A stretch of DNA of 34,566 nucleotides from Methylobacterium sp. (GTDB lineage: Bacteria; Pseudomonadota; Alphaproteobacteria; Rhizobiales; Beijerinckiaceae), in the NCBI GenBank assembly GCA_013823325.1, contig PNLY01000060.1, positions 1-34,566 on the forward strand, written 5' to 3'. This document shows positions 9,463 through 16,120 of the stretch, piece after piece (the stretch's first letter is position 1; every line of letters starts with the position of its first letter). The notes below the pieces were generated by a model. That model made no database searches. It saw nothing but the letters and a program-made list of their open reading frames with translations, and was not told the origin of the DNA. Position numbers and translations under genes: made by a program.

Positions 9463-9894
9463 ATGCTTCGCTCTGCTTTCGTCGCCCTCGGTCTCGCGGT
9501 CGGGGTCTCTGCCGTTCTGGCCCAGGCCAACCCGATCTCCGAGCGGCGCGATACGATGAAGGCGGTCGGCGCCGCGACGCGCGAGGGCGCGGCGATGGCC
9601 AAGGGCGAGGCGCCGTTCGACGCCGCCAAGGCGCAGGCGGTGTTCAAGACTTATGGCGACGCCGCCAAGAAGATGCCGGGCCTCTATCCGGACAGCGCCA
9701 AGACCGGCGGCGAGACCACGGCGGCGCCGAAGATCTGGGAAGACCAGGCCGGCTTCAAGGCCGCTTTCGCCAAGTTCGATGCCGATGCCGCCAAGGGCGC
9801 GGCCGTGACCGATCTCGCCGGCTTCAAGACCGCCTTCGGCGACGCCACCAAGAATTGCGGCGCGTGTCACGAGGTCTACCGCATCAAGAAGTGA
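9463..9894 (+). CDS. Class II cytochrome c (c556/c'-like)
   Basis: A 143-residue periplasmic cytochrome. A signal peptide (cleavage near VLAQA) is followed by a four-helix-type sequence and a single C-terminal heme-binding CGACH motif at residues 132-136. The C-terminal placement marks class II cytochromes c. The ATG at 9463 is chosen because of a GGAGGA ribosome-binding site 9 bases upstream and the signal peptide it begins. An upstream in-frame TTG at 9343 would add about 40 unlikely residues. It lies between the molybdenum hydroxylase and a diheme cytochrome, suggesting an electron-accepting role. Confidence 0.87.
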   Translation: MLRSAFVALGLAVGVSAVLAQANPISERRDTMKAVGAATREGAAMAKGEAPFDAAKAQAVFKTYGDAAKKMPGLYPDSAKTGGETTAAPKIWEDQAGFKAAFAKFDADAAKGAAVTDLAGFKTAFGDATKNCGACHEVYRIKK

Positions 9895-10038
9895 CGGGCT
9901 GCCGTCGCCTTCGGATTTGACCTGATCGAAGGAGCGGGCTTCCTTGATGGTGGTCCGCTCCATTCGTGTTGGCGACGCCGGGGCGAACCCCGTCGGGATA
10001 CGAACGTTGTTTGCCGGGGACAACCGAATGAGGAACCG

Positions 10039-10974
10039 ATGCGCCGCCTGCTGATCACGCTTCTGGTCTTCATCGCGCTCGGCATTGCCGGCTTCTTCGT
10101 CCTCACCGATCCGCGCGTGGTCTCGCCGGGGCCGGAGGTCGGCACGCTGCCGGCGCCGGATGTCGAGAACGGCAAGCTGCTGTTCGCGGCCGGCGGCTGC
10201 GCCTCCTGCCATGCCACGCCGGGGCAGGACGACAAGACCAGGCTCGGCGGCGGCCTCGCGCTGGAGTCGCCCTTCGGCACGTTCCATGTGCCGAACATCT
10301 CGCCGCATACCCGCGACGGCATCGGCAACTGGGGCACGGCCGACTTCATCCAGGCGATGACCGCCGGCGTCTCGCCCTCCGGCCAGCACTATTACCCGGC
10401 CTTCCCCTACACCTCCTATCGGCTGATGCCGCCGCGGGCCGTCGCCGATCTCCTCGCCTATATCCGTACGCTGCCCTCGGTCGAGGGCAGGGCGCCCGGT
10501 CATGAGCTCTCCTTCCCCTTCAACATCCGCCGCCTCGTCGGCGGCTGGAAGCTGCTGTTCTTCGACGGGACGCCGTTCAAGGCCGATCCCTCCAAGAGCG
10601 ACGAATGGAATCGCGGCGCCTATCTGGTGAACGGTCCCGGCCACTGCGCCGAATGCCATTCGAGCCGTAACCGCTTCGGCGCGATCGTGCAGGCGACGCG
10701 CTTCGCCGGCGGTCCCGATCCCGAAGGCAAGGGCTGGGTGCCGAACATCACCCAGGCGGAGGACGGGCTCGGAAAGTGGTCGAAGGCCGAGATCGCCGAG
10801 CTGCTCAAGACCGGGTTCACGCCGGGCTTCGACAATGTCGGCGGCTCGATGGCCGCGGTGGTGCGCAATATGGCGCAGCTGCCCGATGCCGACCGGCTGG
10901 CGATGGCGGAGTATCTGAAGTCGCTGCCGGCGGTGCAGGGTCCGCCGCGGCCGCAGAAGGCCGCTGGCGGGTAG
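10039..10974 (+). CDS. Membrane-anchored diheme cytochrome c
   Basis: A 311-residue cytochrome with an N-terminal hydrophobic segment (residues 4-22, uncleaved anchor or signal) and two heme sites: CASCH at 54-58 and CAECH at 203-207. Each is followed by a class I cytochrome domain with downstream VPNIS/VPNIT segments. The shape is that of the cytochrome subunits of alcohol, aldehyde and nicotinate-type dehydrogenases, which pass electrons to the respiratory chain. With the c556 and the CoxL-like gene it may form a periplasm-facing electron path. GAGGAA precedes the ATG. It converges with the RES toxin gene, leaving two bases between stops. Confidence 0.88.
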   Translation: MRRLLITLLVFIALGIAGFFVLTDPRVVSPGPEVGTLPAPDVENGKLLFAAGGCASCHATPGQDDKTRLGGGLALESPFGTFHVPNISPHTRDGIGNWGTADFIQAMTAGVSPSGQHYYPAFPYTSYRLMPPRAVADLLAYIRTLPSVEGRAPGHELSFPFNIRRLVGGWKLLFFDGTPFKADPSKSDEWNRGAYLVNGPGHCAECHSSRNRFGAIVQATRFAGGPDPEGKGWVPNITQAEDGLGKWSKAEIAELLKTGFTPGFDNVGGSMAAVVRNMAQLPDADRLAMAEYLKSLPAVQGPPRPQKAAGG

Positions 10975-10976
10975 GG

Positions 10977-11459
10977 CTATCCGCCAAACAGGCGCCGGTC
11001 CCAGAACACGGGCTCGTGCAGGCTCGGCTCGATCAGGGCAAAGTCGGCATGGGCCGGATTGATCAGGACGTTTCTGTCGAGCCGCGCGACGACGCTCGGG
11101 ACCAGCAGGATTGCGCTGCGGCGCTCCCGGCACCAGAGCTCGCCGTAGGACTTGCTGACCGTCGCGGGCATCGTATCCCAGCCGGGCAGGGCAGGGGCCG
11201 AAAAGATCTCATAGCTGACGCCGCGCGGGATGCCGATCCGGACGAAGTGCTGGTTCGGCGGCAGGTGGCCGCTGCCGCGCACGAGTTTTTCCAGCAGCGC
11301 GGTCGAATAATGCTCGCTGCTGTAGATCACCGGGCTGCCGGCCGTGTTCCAGCGCCCGGGCGCGATGGTGGAGCCGGTCGCGTCGAAGATTGGATAGAGG
11401 CCGTCCGGATCGCCGATGCGATAGGCAGTCAGCGTCCGGTCCAGCCGCTGTGGCGTCAC
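10977..11459 (-). CDS. RES domain toxin
   Basis: A 160-residue RES-domain protein. RES toxins of RES-Xre pairs consume NAD+ or act as ADP-ribosyltransferases. The family pattern is visible: Tyr13-Arg14, Tyr22, GRWN at 35-38, YSSE at 46-49 and Glu57, consistent with an intact active site. The GTG at 11459 is chosen as start because it overlaps the antitoxin stop (GTGA). The frame is open further upstream but only as antitoxin shadow. It is second in the antitoxin-toxin operon, the usual order for this class. Confidence 0.9.
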   Translation of the reverse strand: MTPQRLDRTLTAYRIGDPDGLYPIFDATGSTIAPGRWNTAGSPVIYSSEHYSTALLEKLVRGSGHLPPNQHFVRIGIPRGVSYEIFSAPALPGWDTMPATVSKSYGELWCRERRSAILLVPSVVARLDRNVLINPAHADFALIEPSLHEPVFWDRRLFGG

Positions 11460-11887
11460 GCGGCGCTGCCATATTTCAGGCCGGCGAGAACGTCGCGTAC
11501 CAATTCGCCGCCGATCTCGTTCTGGAGGACGACATCGATCGGGCGCCGGTCGTCGAGCATGGCGTGAGATCTGAATAGGAAGTCTCGCGCAGCCTCCTCG
11601 GTCTTCCAGACATCGAGGGCCAGTTCCCAAACGCCGACGACCCGAGCCAAGCGCGTACCCTCGTCGGCCGACAGGCGATGCGCCGCCTTGCGCCGCTCAT
11701 AGGTGGCCTTGGGGACGAAGCGGAACTTGAACTGGGCGTCGTTGGGCGACAGCAGATGGGAGACGCGCTCGAGCGCAGCCACGGGAAGCCCGTTCTCGAT
11801 CGTCGAGATCAGTTCGAACGGCGTGCGTCCTGCTCGGGCATCGCCGGGCAGGCCGAGCACGCGGGCCATTGCCTCATAGGACACCAT
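11456..11887 (-). CDS. RES-associated antitoxin (Xre/MbcA/ParS family)
   Basis: A 143-residue antitoxin of the Xre/MbcA/ParS (DUF2384) family. The N-terminal half is a degenerate helix-turn-helix. The C-terminal half carries KATYERRK, a central RVVGVWELALDVWKTEEAARDFL segment and the toxin-binding end LDDRRPIDVVLQNEIGGELVRDVL, with the typical GGELVRDxL signature. It should bind and block the RES toxin and repress the operon. AAGGA lies 8 bases before the ATG. The stop overlaps the toxin start by four bases. A promoter with direct repeats sits just upstream (11908-11945). Confidence 0.9.
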   Translation of the reverse strand: MVSYEAMARVLGLPGDARAGRTPFELISTIENGLPVAALERVSHLLSPNDAQFKFRFVPKATYERRKAAHRLSADEGTRLARVVGVWELALDVWKTEEAARDFLFRSHAMLDDRRPIDVVLQNEIGGELVRDVLAGLKYGSAA

Positions 11888-11907
11888 GACTTTTGTCCTT
11901 GTATCAC

Positions 11908-11945
11908 TTGAGGCGAAATATAGTCTCTGTTGAGGCGTTCTACAA
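11908..11945 (-). promoter_or_regulatory. Promoter and candidate operator of the RES-Xre operon
   Basis: On the minus strand TTGTAG (11940-11945) and TATATT (11917-11922) are separated by exactly 17 bases, a good sigma-70 fit in an AT-rich island. Two direct copies of CGCCTCAA (plus-strand TTGAGGCG at 11908-11915 and 11930-11937) are 22 bases apart, about two helical turns, and bracket the -10 box. They are the natural candidate for antitoxin binding and autoregulation. Binding is inferred. Confidence 0.55.
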
Positions 11946-11974
11946 GCAAGGCTTGGGCAGAGGCGAAGCCAGCC

Positions 11975-12595
11975 TCAATCCATCACAGCCGCCTTGAGTA
12001 TGCAGACCATCAGAGCGGTGCCGGGCTGGTCGCCGATGCAGCGGACGACGTGCTGGCGGTCGCAGCGATAGCGCAAGGTCTCGCCGGCCTTGGCGCGCTG
12101 GGTGATGCCGCCGACCTCGACCTCGAATTCGCCCGAACTCACCGAAAGCGATTCGATCGAGCCACGCTGGTGGCCTTCCGAATCGAGCTCGCCGCCCGGC
12201 TCGGCGCTGACCTCGTACCATTGCAGCCATTCGACGGTCTTGATCCAGCCGATGATGGCGAGGCGCAGCTTGCCGTCCTCGGAGACCAGGATCGGCGTGT
12301 CCGGCCGGGCGATCTTCTCGATGAAGGCCTCTTCCTCATTGGTCGAGAGCACGCGCTCGATCGAGACGTCGAGCGCCTGCGACAGCCGCCAGATCGTCGC
12401 CAGCGTCGGATTGGTCTCGTTGCGCTCAATCTGGCTGATGATCGACTTGGCGACGCCGGACTGCTCGGCGAGCTCCGAAAGCGAGAGATTATAGGCCTTG
12501 CGCAGCCGCTGGATCGTCTTGCCGAGCTGGCCCGAGATCACCTGCGCGCCGGATTCCAGCTCGCGCCCGCCACGTTCCCTGGTTTCGATGCCCAT
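11975..12595 (-). CDS. XRE-family regulator with C-terminal cupin
   Basis: A 206-residue regulator. A helix-turn-helix (residues 24-78; LRKAYNLSLSELAEQSGVAKSIISQIE) is followed by a small cupin domain (about 110-200, including YEVSAEPGG and EVEVGGITQRAKAGETLRY). XRE-cupin proteins bind DNA and sense a small ligand, often controlling amine or amino acid metabolism. The ATG at 12595 was chosen; an in-frame TTG at 12622 would add nine residues without a better ribosome-binding site. A perfect TTGTCC/GGACAA inverted repeat lies upstream. The DMT transporter gene next to it on the same strand is an obvious candidate target. Confidence 0.87.
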   Translation of the reverse strand: MGIETRERGGRELESGAQVISGQLGKTIQRLRKAYNLSLSELAEQSGVAKSIISQIERNETNPTLATIWRLSQALDVSIERVLSTNEEEAFIEKIARPDTPILVSEDGKLRLAIIGWIKTVEWLQWYEVSAEPGGELDSEGHQRGSIESLSVSSGEFEVEVGGITQRAKAGETLRYRCDRQHVVRCIGDQPGTALMVCILKAAVMD

Positions 12596-12647
12596 CGCGC
12601 TCTTGCCTGCCGTCTCCCCCAATTCGTTTGGGATAGAGAACGATTGT

Positions 12648-12663
12648 TTGTCCTAGCGGACAA
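12648..12663 (-). promoter_or_regulatory. Candidate operator upstream of the XRE-cupin gene
   Basis: TTGTCC, a TAGC spacer and GGACAA form a perfect inverted repeat in the 103-base gap between the DMT transporter stop and the XRE-cupin start. Its 16-base size and position fit an autoregulatory site. No binding data; inferred from symmetry only. Confidence 0.4.
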
Positions 12664-12698
12664 TGCCTCGGATCGCTCCAAGCGGCAAGTCGAGCAGG

Positions 12699-13667
12699 TC
12701 AGACCGAGCGGGATGGCCCGACCTCGCGCGTCTCTTTCTTGAGCAGGCCAAGCTGCTGCTCGCGCAGGATGACGTAGATGCCGGAGGCGATCACGATCAG
12801 CGAGCCAAGGAGCACGGCCATCACCGGCCATTCGCCGAAGACGAACCAGCCGAGCGCGGTCGCCCAGATCATCGTCGAATACTCGAACGGCGCGATCAGC
12901 GAGGCGTCGCCATAGCGATAGGCCTGGACCAGCAGCATCTGGCCGAGGCCGCCGAGCACGCCGATGGTGACGAGCAGGATGAAATCCTTGAGGTCCGGCA
13001 CGGTCCAGCCCAGCGCCAGCGTCAGCAGGCCGAGCAGCGAGGTCAGCGACATGAAATAGAAGACGATGGCGCCGGTCTTCTCGGTGTGGGTCAGCAGCCG
13101 GACCTCGACCGAGGCGAAGGCGGAGCAGAAGGCGCCGGCGAGCGCGAGCAGGGCGCCGATCGCTGGGCCGCCCGAGAGCCCATGGCCGAAGGCCTGCGCG
13201 CCCATATGCGGCGAGAGCATCAGCAGCACCCCGAGGAAGCCGACGGCGACGGCGGTCCAGCGATAGATGCGCACCCGCTCCTTGAGGATCAGCGCCGCCA
13301 GCACGACGACGATCAAGGGCGCGGCATAGCCGATCGCGACCGCGTCCGAGAGCGGCAGCAGATGCAGCGCGGCGAAGCCGAGGAACATGCCGGTCGAGCC
13401 GATGACGCCGCGCTTGAGATGGCCGCGCAGATTGCTGGTCTTGAGCGCCTCGGGGAACTCATGGCGCCAGGCCAGCCAGATGATCAGCGGGATCAGCGCG
13501 AAGAAGGAGCGGAAGAAGACGAGCTCGCCGGTCGGATAGCGCGAGGCCAGCGTCTTGATGCCGGCCGACATCAGCGTGAACGACAGGGCCGAAAGCAGCT
13601 TGAGGCTGATGCCGAGGAGCGGTGACAAGGGAGCAGGTCGGGCACGAGGAAAGGAAGTCTTGTGCAA
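12699..13667 (-). CDS. DMT superfamily transporter (EamA domains)
   Basis: A 322-residue membrane protein with about ten hydrophobic segments arranged as two EamA repeats, the second ending in GDASLIAPFEYSTMIWATALGWFVFGEWP, a classic EamA signature. Such proteins exchange or export metabolites, amino acids or nucleotides; the substrate cannot be told. The start is a TTG at 13667 with AAGGA nine bases upstream; a later TTG at 13628 is the alternative. The gene precedes the XRE-cupin regulator on the same strand with 103 bases between them. GNAT and SDR genes lie upstream. Confidence 0.87.
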   Translation of the reverse strand: MHKTSFPRARPAPLSPLLGISLKLLSALSFTLMSAGIKTLASRYPTGELVFFRSFFALIPLIIWLAWRHEFPEALKTSNLRGHLKRGVIGSTGMFLGFAALHLLPLSDAVAIGYAAPLIVVVLAALILKERVRIYRWTAVAVGFLGVLLMLSPHMGAQAFGHGLSGGPAIGALLALAGAFCSAFASVEVRLLTHTEKTGAIVFYFMSLTSLLGLLTLALGWTVPDLKDFILLVTIGVLGGLGQMLLVQAYRYGDASLIAPFEYSTMIWATALGWFVFGEWPVMAVLLGSLIVIASGIYVILREQQLGLLKKETREVGPSRSV

Positions 13668-13760
13668 GACGTCCAGTCCTTAGACCACGAGCAGGGGGCC
13701 GTTCCAAGCACCGATCTTGCAAAGCGGATCGGCGCGCTGCGGGAGGCGATGGGGGGCGTG

Positions 13761-14213
13761 TCAGCTGAGGCGGTATTCGAGAATCTCGTCGCCGCGATCG
13801 TCGAAGCTGCCGGTCGAGGTCCAACCCAGATGCCGGTAGAAGCCATAGGAGCGCACGGCCGGATCGGACGAGCAGCTCAGGAACAGCCTGGCGAGGCCGA
13901 ACGTCTCGAAGTCGGCGACGACCAGATGCAGCAGCGTCCTGCCAATCCCTTTTTCTTCATAGTCGGGCAGTAGCGCCAGCACGGCGATCTCGCCGGTCTC
14001 GCGTTCGCCGAAGCAATAGCCGACGATCTGCCCGCCCTCGATCGCGACATGGCCCGGCAGGCTGCCGTCGGCGATGGCGGCCTGCCAGCTTTCGAGCGTG
14101 ACACCCGCTTCCGCGAGGCGCTCGACCGAGAAGGCGTTCTCCCGTGTCCTGCCGCGCAGGACGACACAAGCGGGCGTATCCTCGGGGACGGCGCGGCGAT
14201 AGGCGATGGTCAT
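13761..14213 (-). CDS. GNAT family N-acetyltransferase
   Basis: A 150-residue single-domain GNAT enzyme. The acetyl-CoA motif is visible as IAVLALLPDYEEKGIGRTLL (family pattern Q/RxxGxG/A), followed by the C-terminal YGFYRHLGWTSTG segment typical of the fold. The ATG at 14213 begins the first beta strand (MTIAYRRA); thirteen extra residues would follow from an upstream in-frame start but look like leader sequence. The substrate is unknown. It lies 64 bases after the SDR stop on the same strand, with a hairpin in the gap. Confidence 0.85.
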   Translation of the reverse strand: MTIAYRRAVPEDTPACVVLRGRTRENAFSVERLAEAGVTLESWQAAIADGSLPGHVAIEGGQIVGYCFGERETGEIAVLALLPDYEEKGIGRTLLHLVVADFETFGLARLFLSCSSDPAVRSYGFYRHLGWTSTGSFDDRGDEILEYRLS

Positions 14214-14240
14214 TGGTCTCGGTTGGTCTGGAGGGTGAGG

Positions 14241-14268
14241 GCCGGAGCGCATCCTGATGCGCTCCGGC
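14241..14268. repeat. Perfect 12-bp stem-loop between the SDR and GNAT genes
   Basis: GCCGGAGCGCAT and ATGCGCTCCGGC form a perfect 12-bp stem with a CCTG loop. On the minus strand it follows the SDR gene, so it could end that transcript, but no T-tract follows. It also resembles short GC-rich palindromes that recur in Rhizobiales intergenic DNA. Confidence 0.5.
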
Positions 14269-14277
14269 TGGCCTGGT

Positions 14278-15057
14278 TCAGAAATTCGCCCGGAACGAGC
14301 CGCCGTCGATCAGGAAGTTCTGGCCGGTGATGTAGCCGGCATGGGTGCTGGCGATGAAGGCGCAGAGCTTGCCGAACTCGTCGGGCGTGCCCAGGCGGCC
14401 GGCGGGGACGGCAGCGAGCCGCCGCTTCGTCGCTTCCTCGATGCTGATGCCCTGCATCTCGGCGACCTTGTTCGTCGCGGTCTTGATCCGGTCGGTGTCG
14501 AACACACCCGGCAGGATGTTGTTGATGGTGACGTTGGCATGGGCGATCTCGCGGGCCACGCCGGCGAGGAAGGCGGTGAGGCCGGCGCGGGCGGCGGAGG
14601 AGACGTCGAGGCCGGTCAGCGGGGTCAGCACGCTCGCCGAGGTGATGTTGACGATGCGGCCGAAGCGCCGCTCGATCATGCCGTCGACGACGCGCTGCAC
14701 CAGCTCGAGCGGCGTCGCCATGTTCTGCGCGACGCCTTCGAGCAGTCCCTCGCGTGTGACCTCGCGGAAGGGCTTGGGCGGCGGACCACCATTGTTGTTG
14801 ACGAGGATGTCCGGGTTCGGCGCGGCGGCGAGCAGCGCATCCTGGCCGGCCTTGGTCCCGACGTCGGCGACGACGGCGATCACGGTCGCGCCGGTGCTGG
14901 CGCGAATCGCAGCTGCGGTCTCCTCCAGCGTCTTGGCGTCGCGGCCGTTGACGACGACGGTGCAGCCGGCTTCGGCCAGCGCCTGCGCGCAACCGCGGCC
15001 CAGCCCCTTGCTCGAGGCGCAAACGATGGCCGTGCGGCCGGCGATACCCAGATCCAT
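14278..15057 (-). CDS. SDR-like protein lacking the canonical catalytic Tyr/Lys
   Basis: A 259-residue protein with the full length and Rossmann layout of the short-chain dehydrogenase/reductase family, close to FabG-type reductases. Key positions deviate: the cofactor loop reads CASSKGLG (13-20) instead of TGxxxGIG, the NNAG motif reads NNNGG (87-91), and the YxxxK positions expected 13 and 17 residues after Ser140 hold Ser153 and Arg157. This matches the FabG-like subgroup described in domain databases as lacking the SDR catalytic tetrad. It may be a non-catalytic binder or use other chemistry. It is divergent from the metallophosphoesterase gene. Confidence 0.87.
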   Translation of the reverse strand: MDLGIAGRTAIVCASSKGLGRGCAQALAEAGCTVVVNGRDAKTLEETAAAIRASTGATVIAVVADVGTKAGQDALLAAAPNPDILVNNNGGPPPKPFREVTREGLLEGVAQNMATPLELVQRVVDGMIERRFGRIVNITSASVLTPLTGLDVSSAARAGLTAFLAGVAREIAHANVTINNILPGVFDTDRIKTATNKVAEMQGISIEEATKRRLAAVPAGRLGTPDEFGKLCAFIASTHAGYITGQNFLIDGGSFRANF

Positions 15058-15096
15058 GGTCGTCTCCCGGAAAGGTCCGTTCCTGTGCAGGCAGGC

Positions 15097-15108
15097 AAAG
15101 CATGCTTT
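15097..15108. promoter_or_regulatory. 12-bp palindrome in the SDR/metallophosphoesterase divergent region
   Basis: AAAGCATGCTTT is a perfect palindrome in the 124-base region between two divergent genes, a plausible regulator site. The same region was inspected for a Pho box because of the downstream pair; only a poor match around GCGTCATCAAAGCGTAGT was seen. Confidence 0.25.
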
Positions 15109-15181
15109 CGCCGCCGCGTCATCAAAGCGTAGTGCAAATCAGACACACGCCGCAGGCATCGCAACAGTTGGACTGGCGAGC

Positions 15182-16120
15182 ATGAGCGACGATAGCGACG
15201 CCAAGCAGGTTCGCAGCATCTTCATATCCGACCTGCATCTCGGCACGCGTGGGGCGCAGGCGGACCTCGTGCTGGAGTTCCTGCGCGCCTATGACGCCCC
15301 GACGATCTATCTGGTCGGCGACATCATCGACGGCTGGCGGCTGAAGAGCGGCTGGTACTTCCCGCAGGCGCATAACGACGTGGTGCAGAAGCTGCTGCGC
15401 AAGGTGCGCAAGGGCTCGAAGCTGGTCTACGTCACCGGCAATCACGACGATTTCCTGCGCGACTATACCGGCCTGCAGTTCGGCGGCATCACGCTGGTCG
15501 ACGACATCGTCCACGAGACCGCCGACGGCAAGCGCATGCTCGTCATTCACGGCGACCTGTTCGACCTCGTCGTGCGCAACGCCAAATGGCTCGCTCTGCT
15601 CGGCGACTGGGCCTACACGATCGCGCTCGTGCTCAACCACGGCATCAACAAGGTCCGCCGCGTCCTTCGCCTGCCGCACTGGTCGCTTTCGGCCTGGGCC
15701 AAGCACAAGGTCAAGAACGCGGTGAACTATATCGGCGAGTTCGAGCAGTGCCTCGTCGACGAGGCGCGCCGGCACAAGGCCGACGGGGTGATCTGCGGCC
15801 ACATCCACCATGCCGCCCAGCGCGAGATCGGCGGGCTGACCTACATCAACACCGGCGACTGGGTCGAAAGCTGCACGGCGGTGGTCGAGCACGACGATGG
15901 CCGCTTCGAGATCGTCCGCTGGCCGCAGCACCGGCTGACAGGCGAGAAGCCGGCTGTTGCCGCGGCGCGGCCAACCCCGGTACCGAGCCTCGTCGAGGCC
16001 GCGCGGGTCATGTTCCCCAAAAGTGGAAACCACTTTTGGGATAAGAACATGCCCCAGCATTTAGATTTGGCGCGAATTCTTGGCGTTCAGCCGGAAACGG
16101 CTGAACGGAAAGCGCGCTGA
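15182..16120 (+). CDS. Metallophosphoesterase, PlcP-like phospholipase C / LpxH-like
   Basis: A 312-residue calcineurin-like phosphoesterase with all metal-binding motifs: SDLHLG (16-21), GDIIDGW, GNHDD, HGD and GHIHHA. Automatic naming would give UDP-2,3-diacylglucosamine diphosphatase (LpxH). The directly coupled glycosyltransferase downstream makes the PlcP type more likely. In Sinorhizobium, PlcP cuts phosphatidylcholine to diacylglycerol under phosphate starvation. The ATG at 15182 begins the domain; in-frame sequence upstream is antisense to the SDR gene. The C-terminal tail is odd: residues 276-290 and 301-309 are encoded by two palindromes. The stop overlaps the next ATG (TGATG). Confidence 0.85.
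   Translation: MSDDSDAKQVRSIFISDLHLGTRGAQADLVLEFLRAYDAPTIYLVGDIIDGWRLKSGWYFPQAHNDVVQKLLRKVRKGSKLVYVTGNHDDFLRDYTGLQFGGITLVDDIVHETADGKRMLVIHGDLFDLVVRNAKWLALLGDWAYTIALVLNHGINKVRRVLRLPHWSLSAWAKHKVKNAVNYIGEFEQCLVDEARRHKADGVICGHIHHAAQREIGGLTYINTGDWVESCTAVVEHDDGRFEIVRWPQHRLTGEKPAVAAARPTPVPSLVEAARVMFPKSGNHFWDKNMPQHLDLARILGVQPETAERKAR
16009..16051. repeat. Nested palindromic element, copy 2 (inside coding sequence)
   Basis: Outer arms CATGTTC (16009-16015) and GAACATG (16045-16051) enclose a perfect inner 11-bp inverted repeat, CCCAAAAGTGG (16016-16026) and CCACTTTTGGG (16030-16040), around AAA. It is read in frame as residues 276-290 of the metallophosphoesterase. The architecture and AAAAGTGG core match the intergenic element at 2389-2429. 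Confidence 0.8.
16084..16107 (+). repeat. Perfect 10-bp hairpin with GAAA loop at the 3' end of the metallophosphoesterase gene
   Basis: CGTTCAGCCG and CGGCTGAACG form a perfect stem capped by a GAAA tetraloop, ending 13 bases before the start of the glycosyltransferase. It encodes residues 301-309. The RNA hairpin would be very stable (GNRA-type loop) and sits where it could affect translation of the downstream gene. Confidence 0.65.

Noticed and set aside
9973..9995. Short CGGGG-CGAA-CCCCG hairpin between the two cytochrome genes
   Set aside because: Only a five-base stem plus weak outer pairs; such hairpins are expected by chance in DNA this GC-rich.
15110..15140. Possible Pho box before the PlcP-like gene
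   Set aside because: The best alignment, GCGTCAT-CAAA-GCGTAGT, matches the second half of the consensus poorly; too weak to report as a site.
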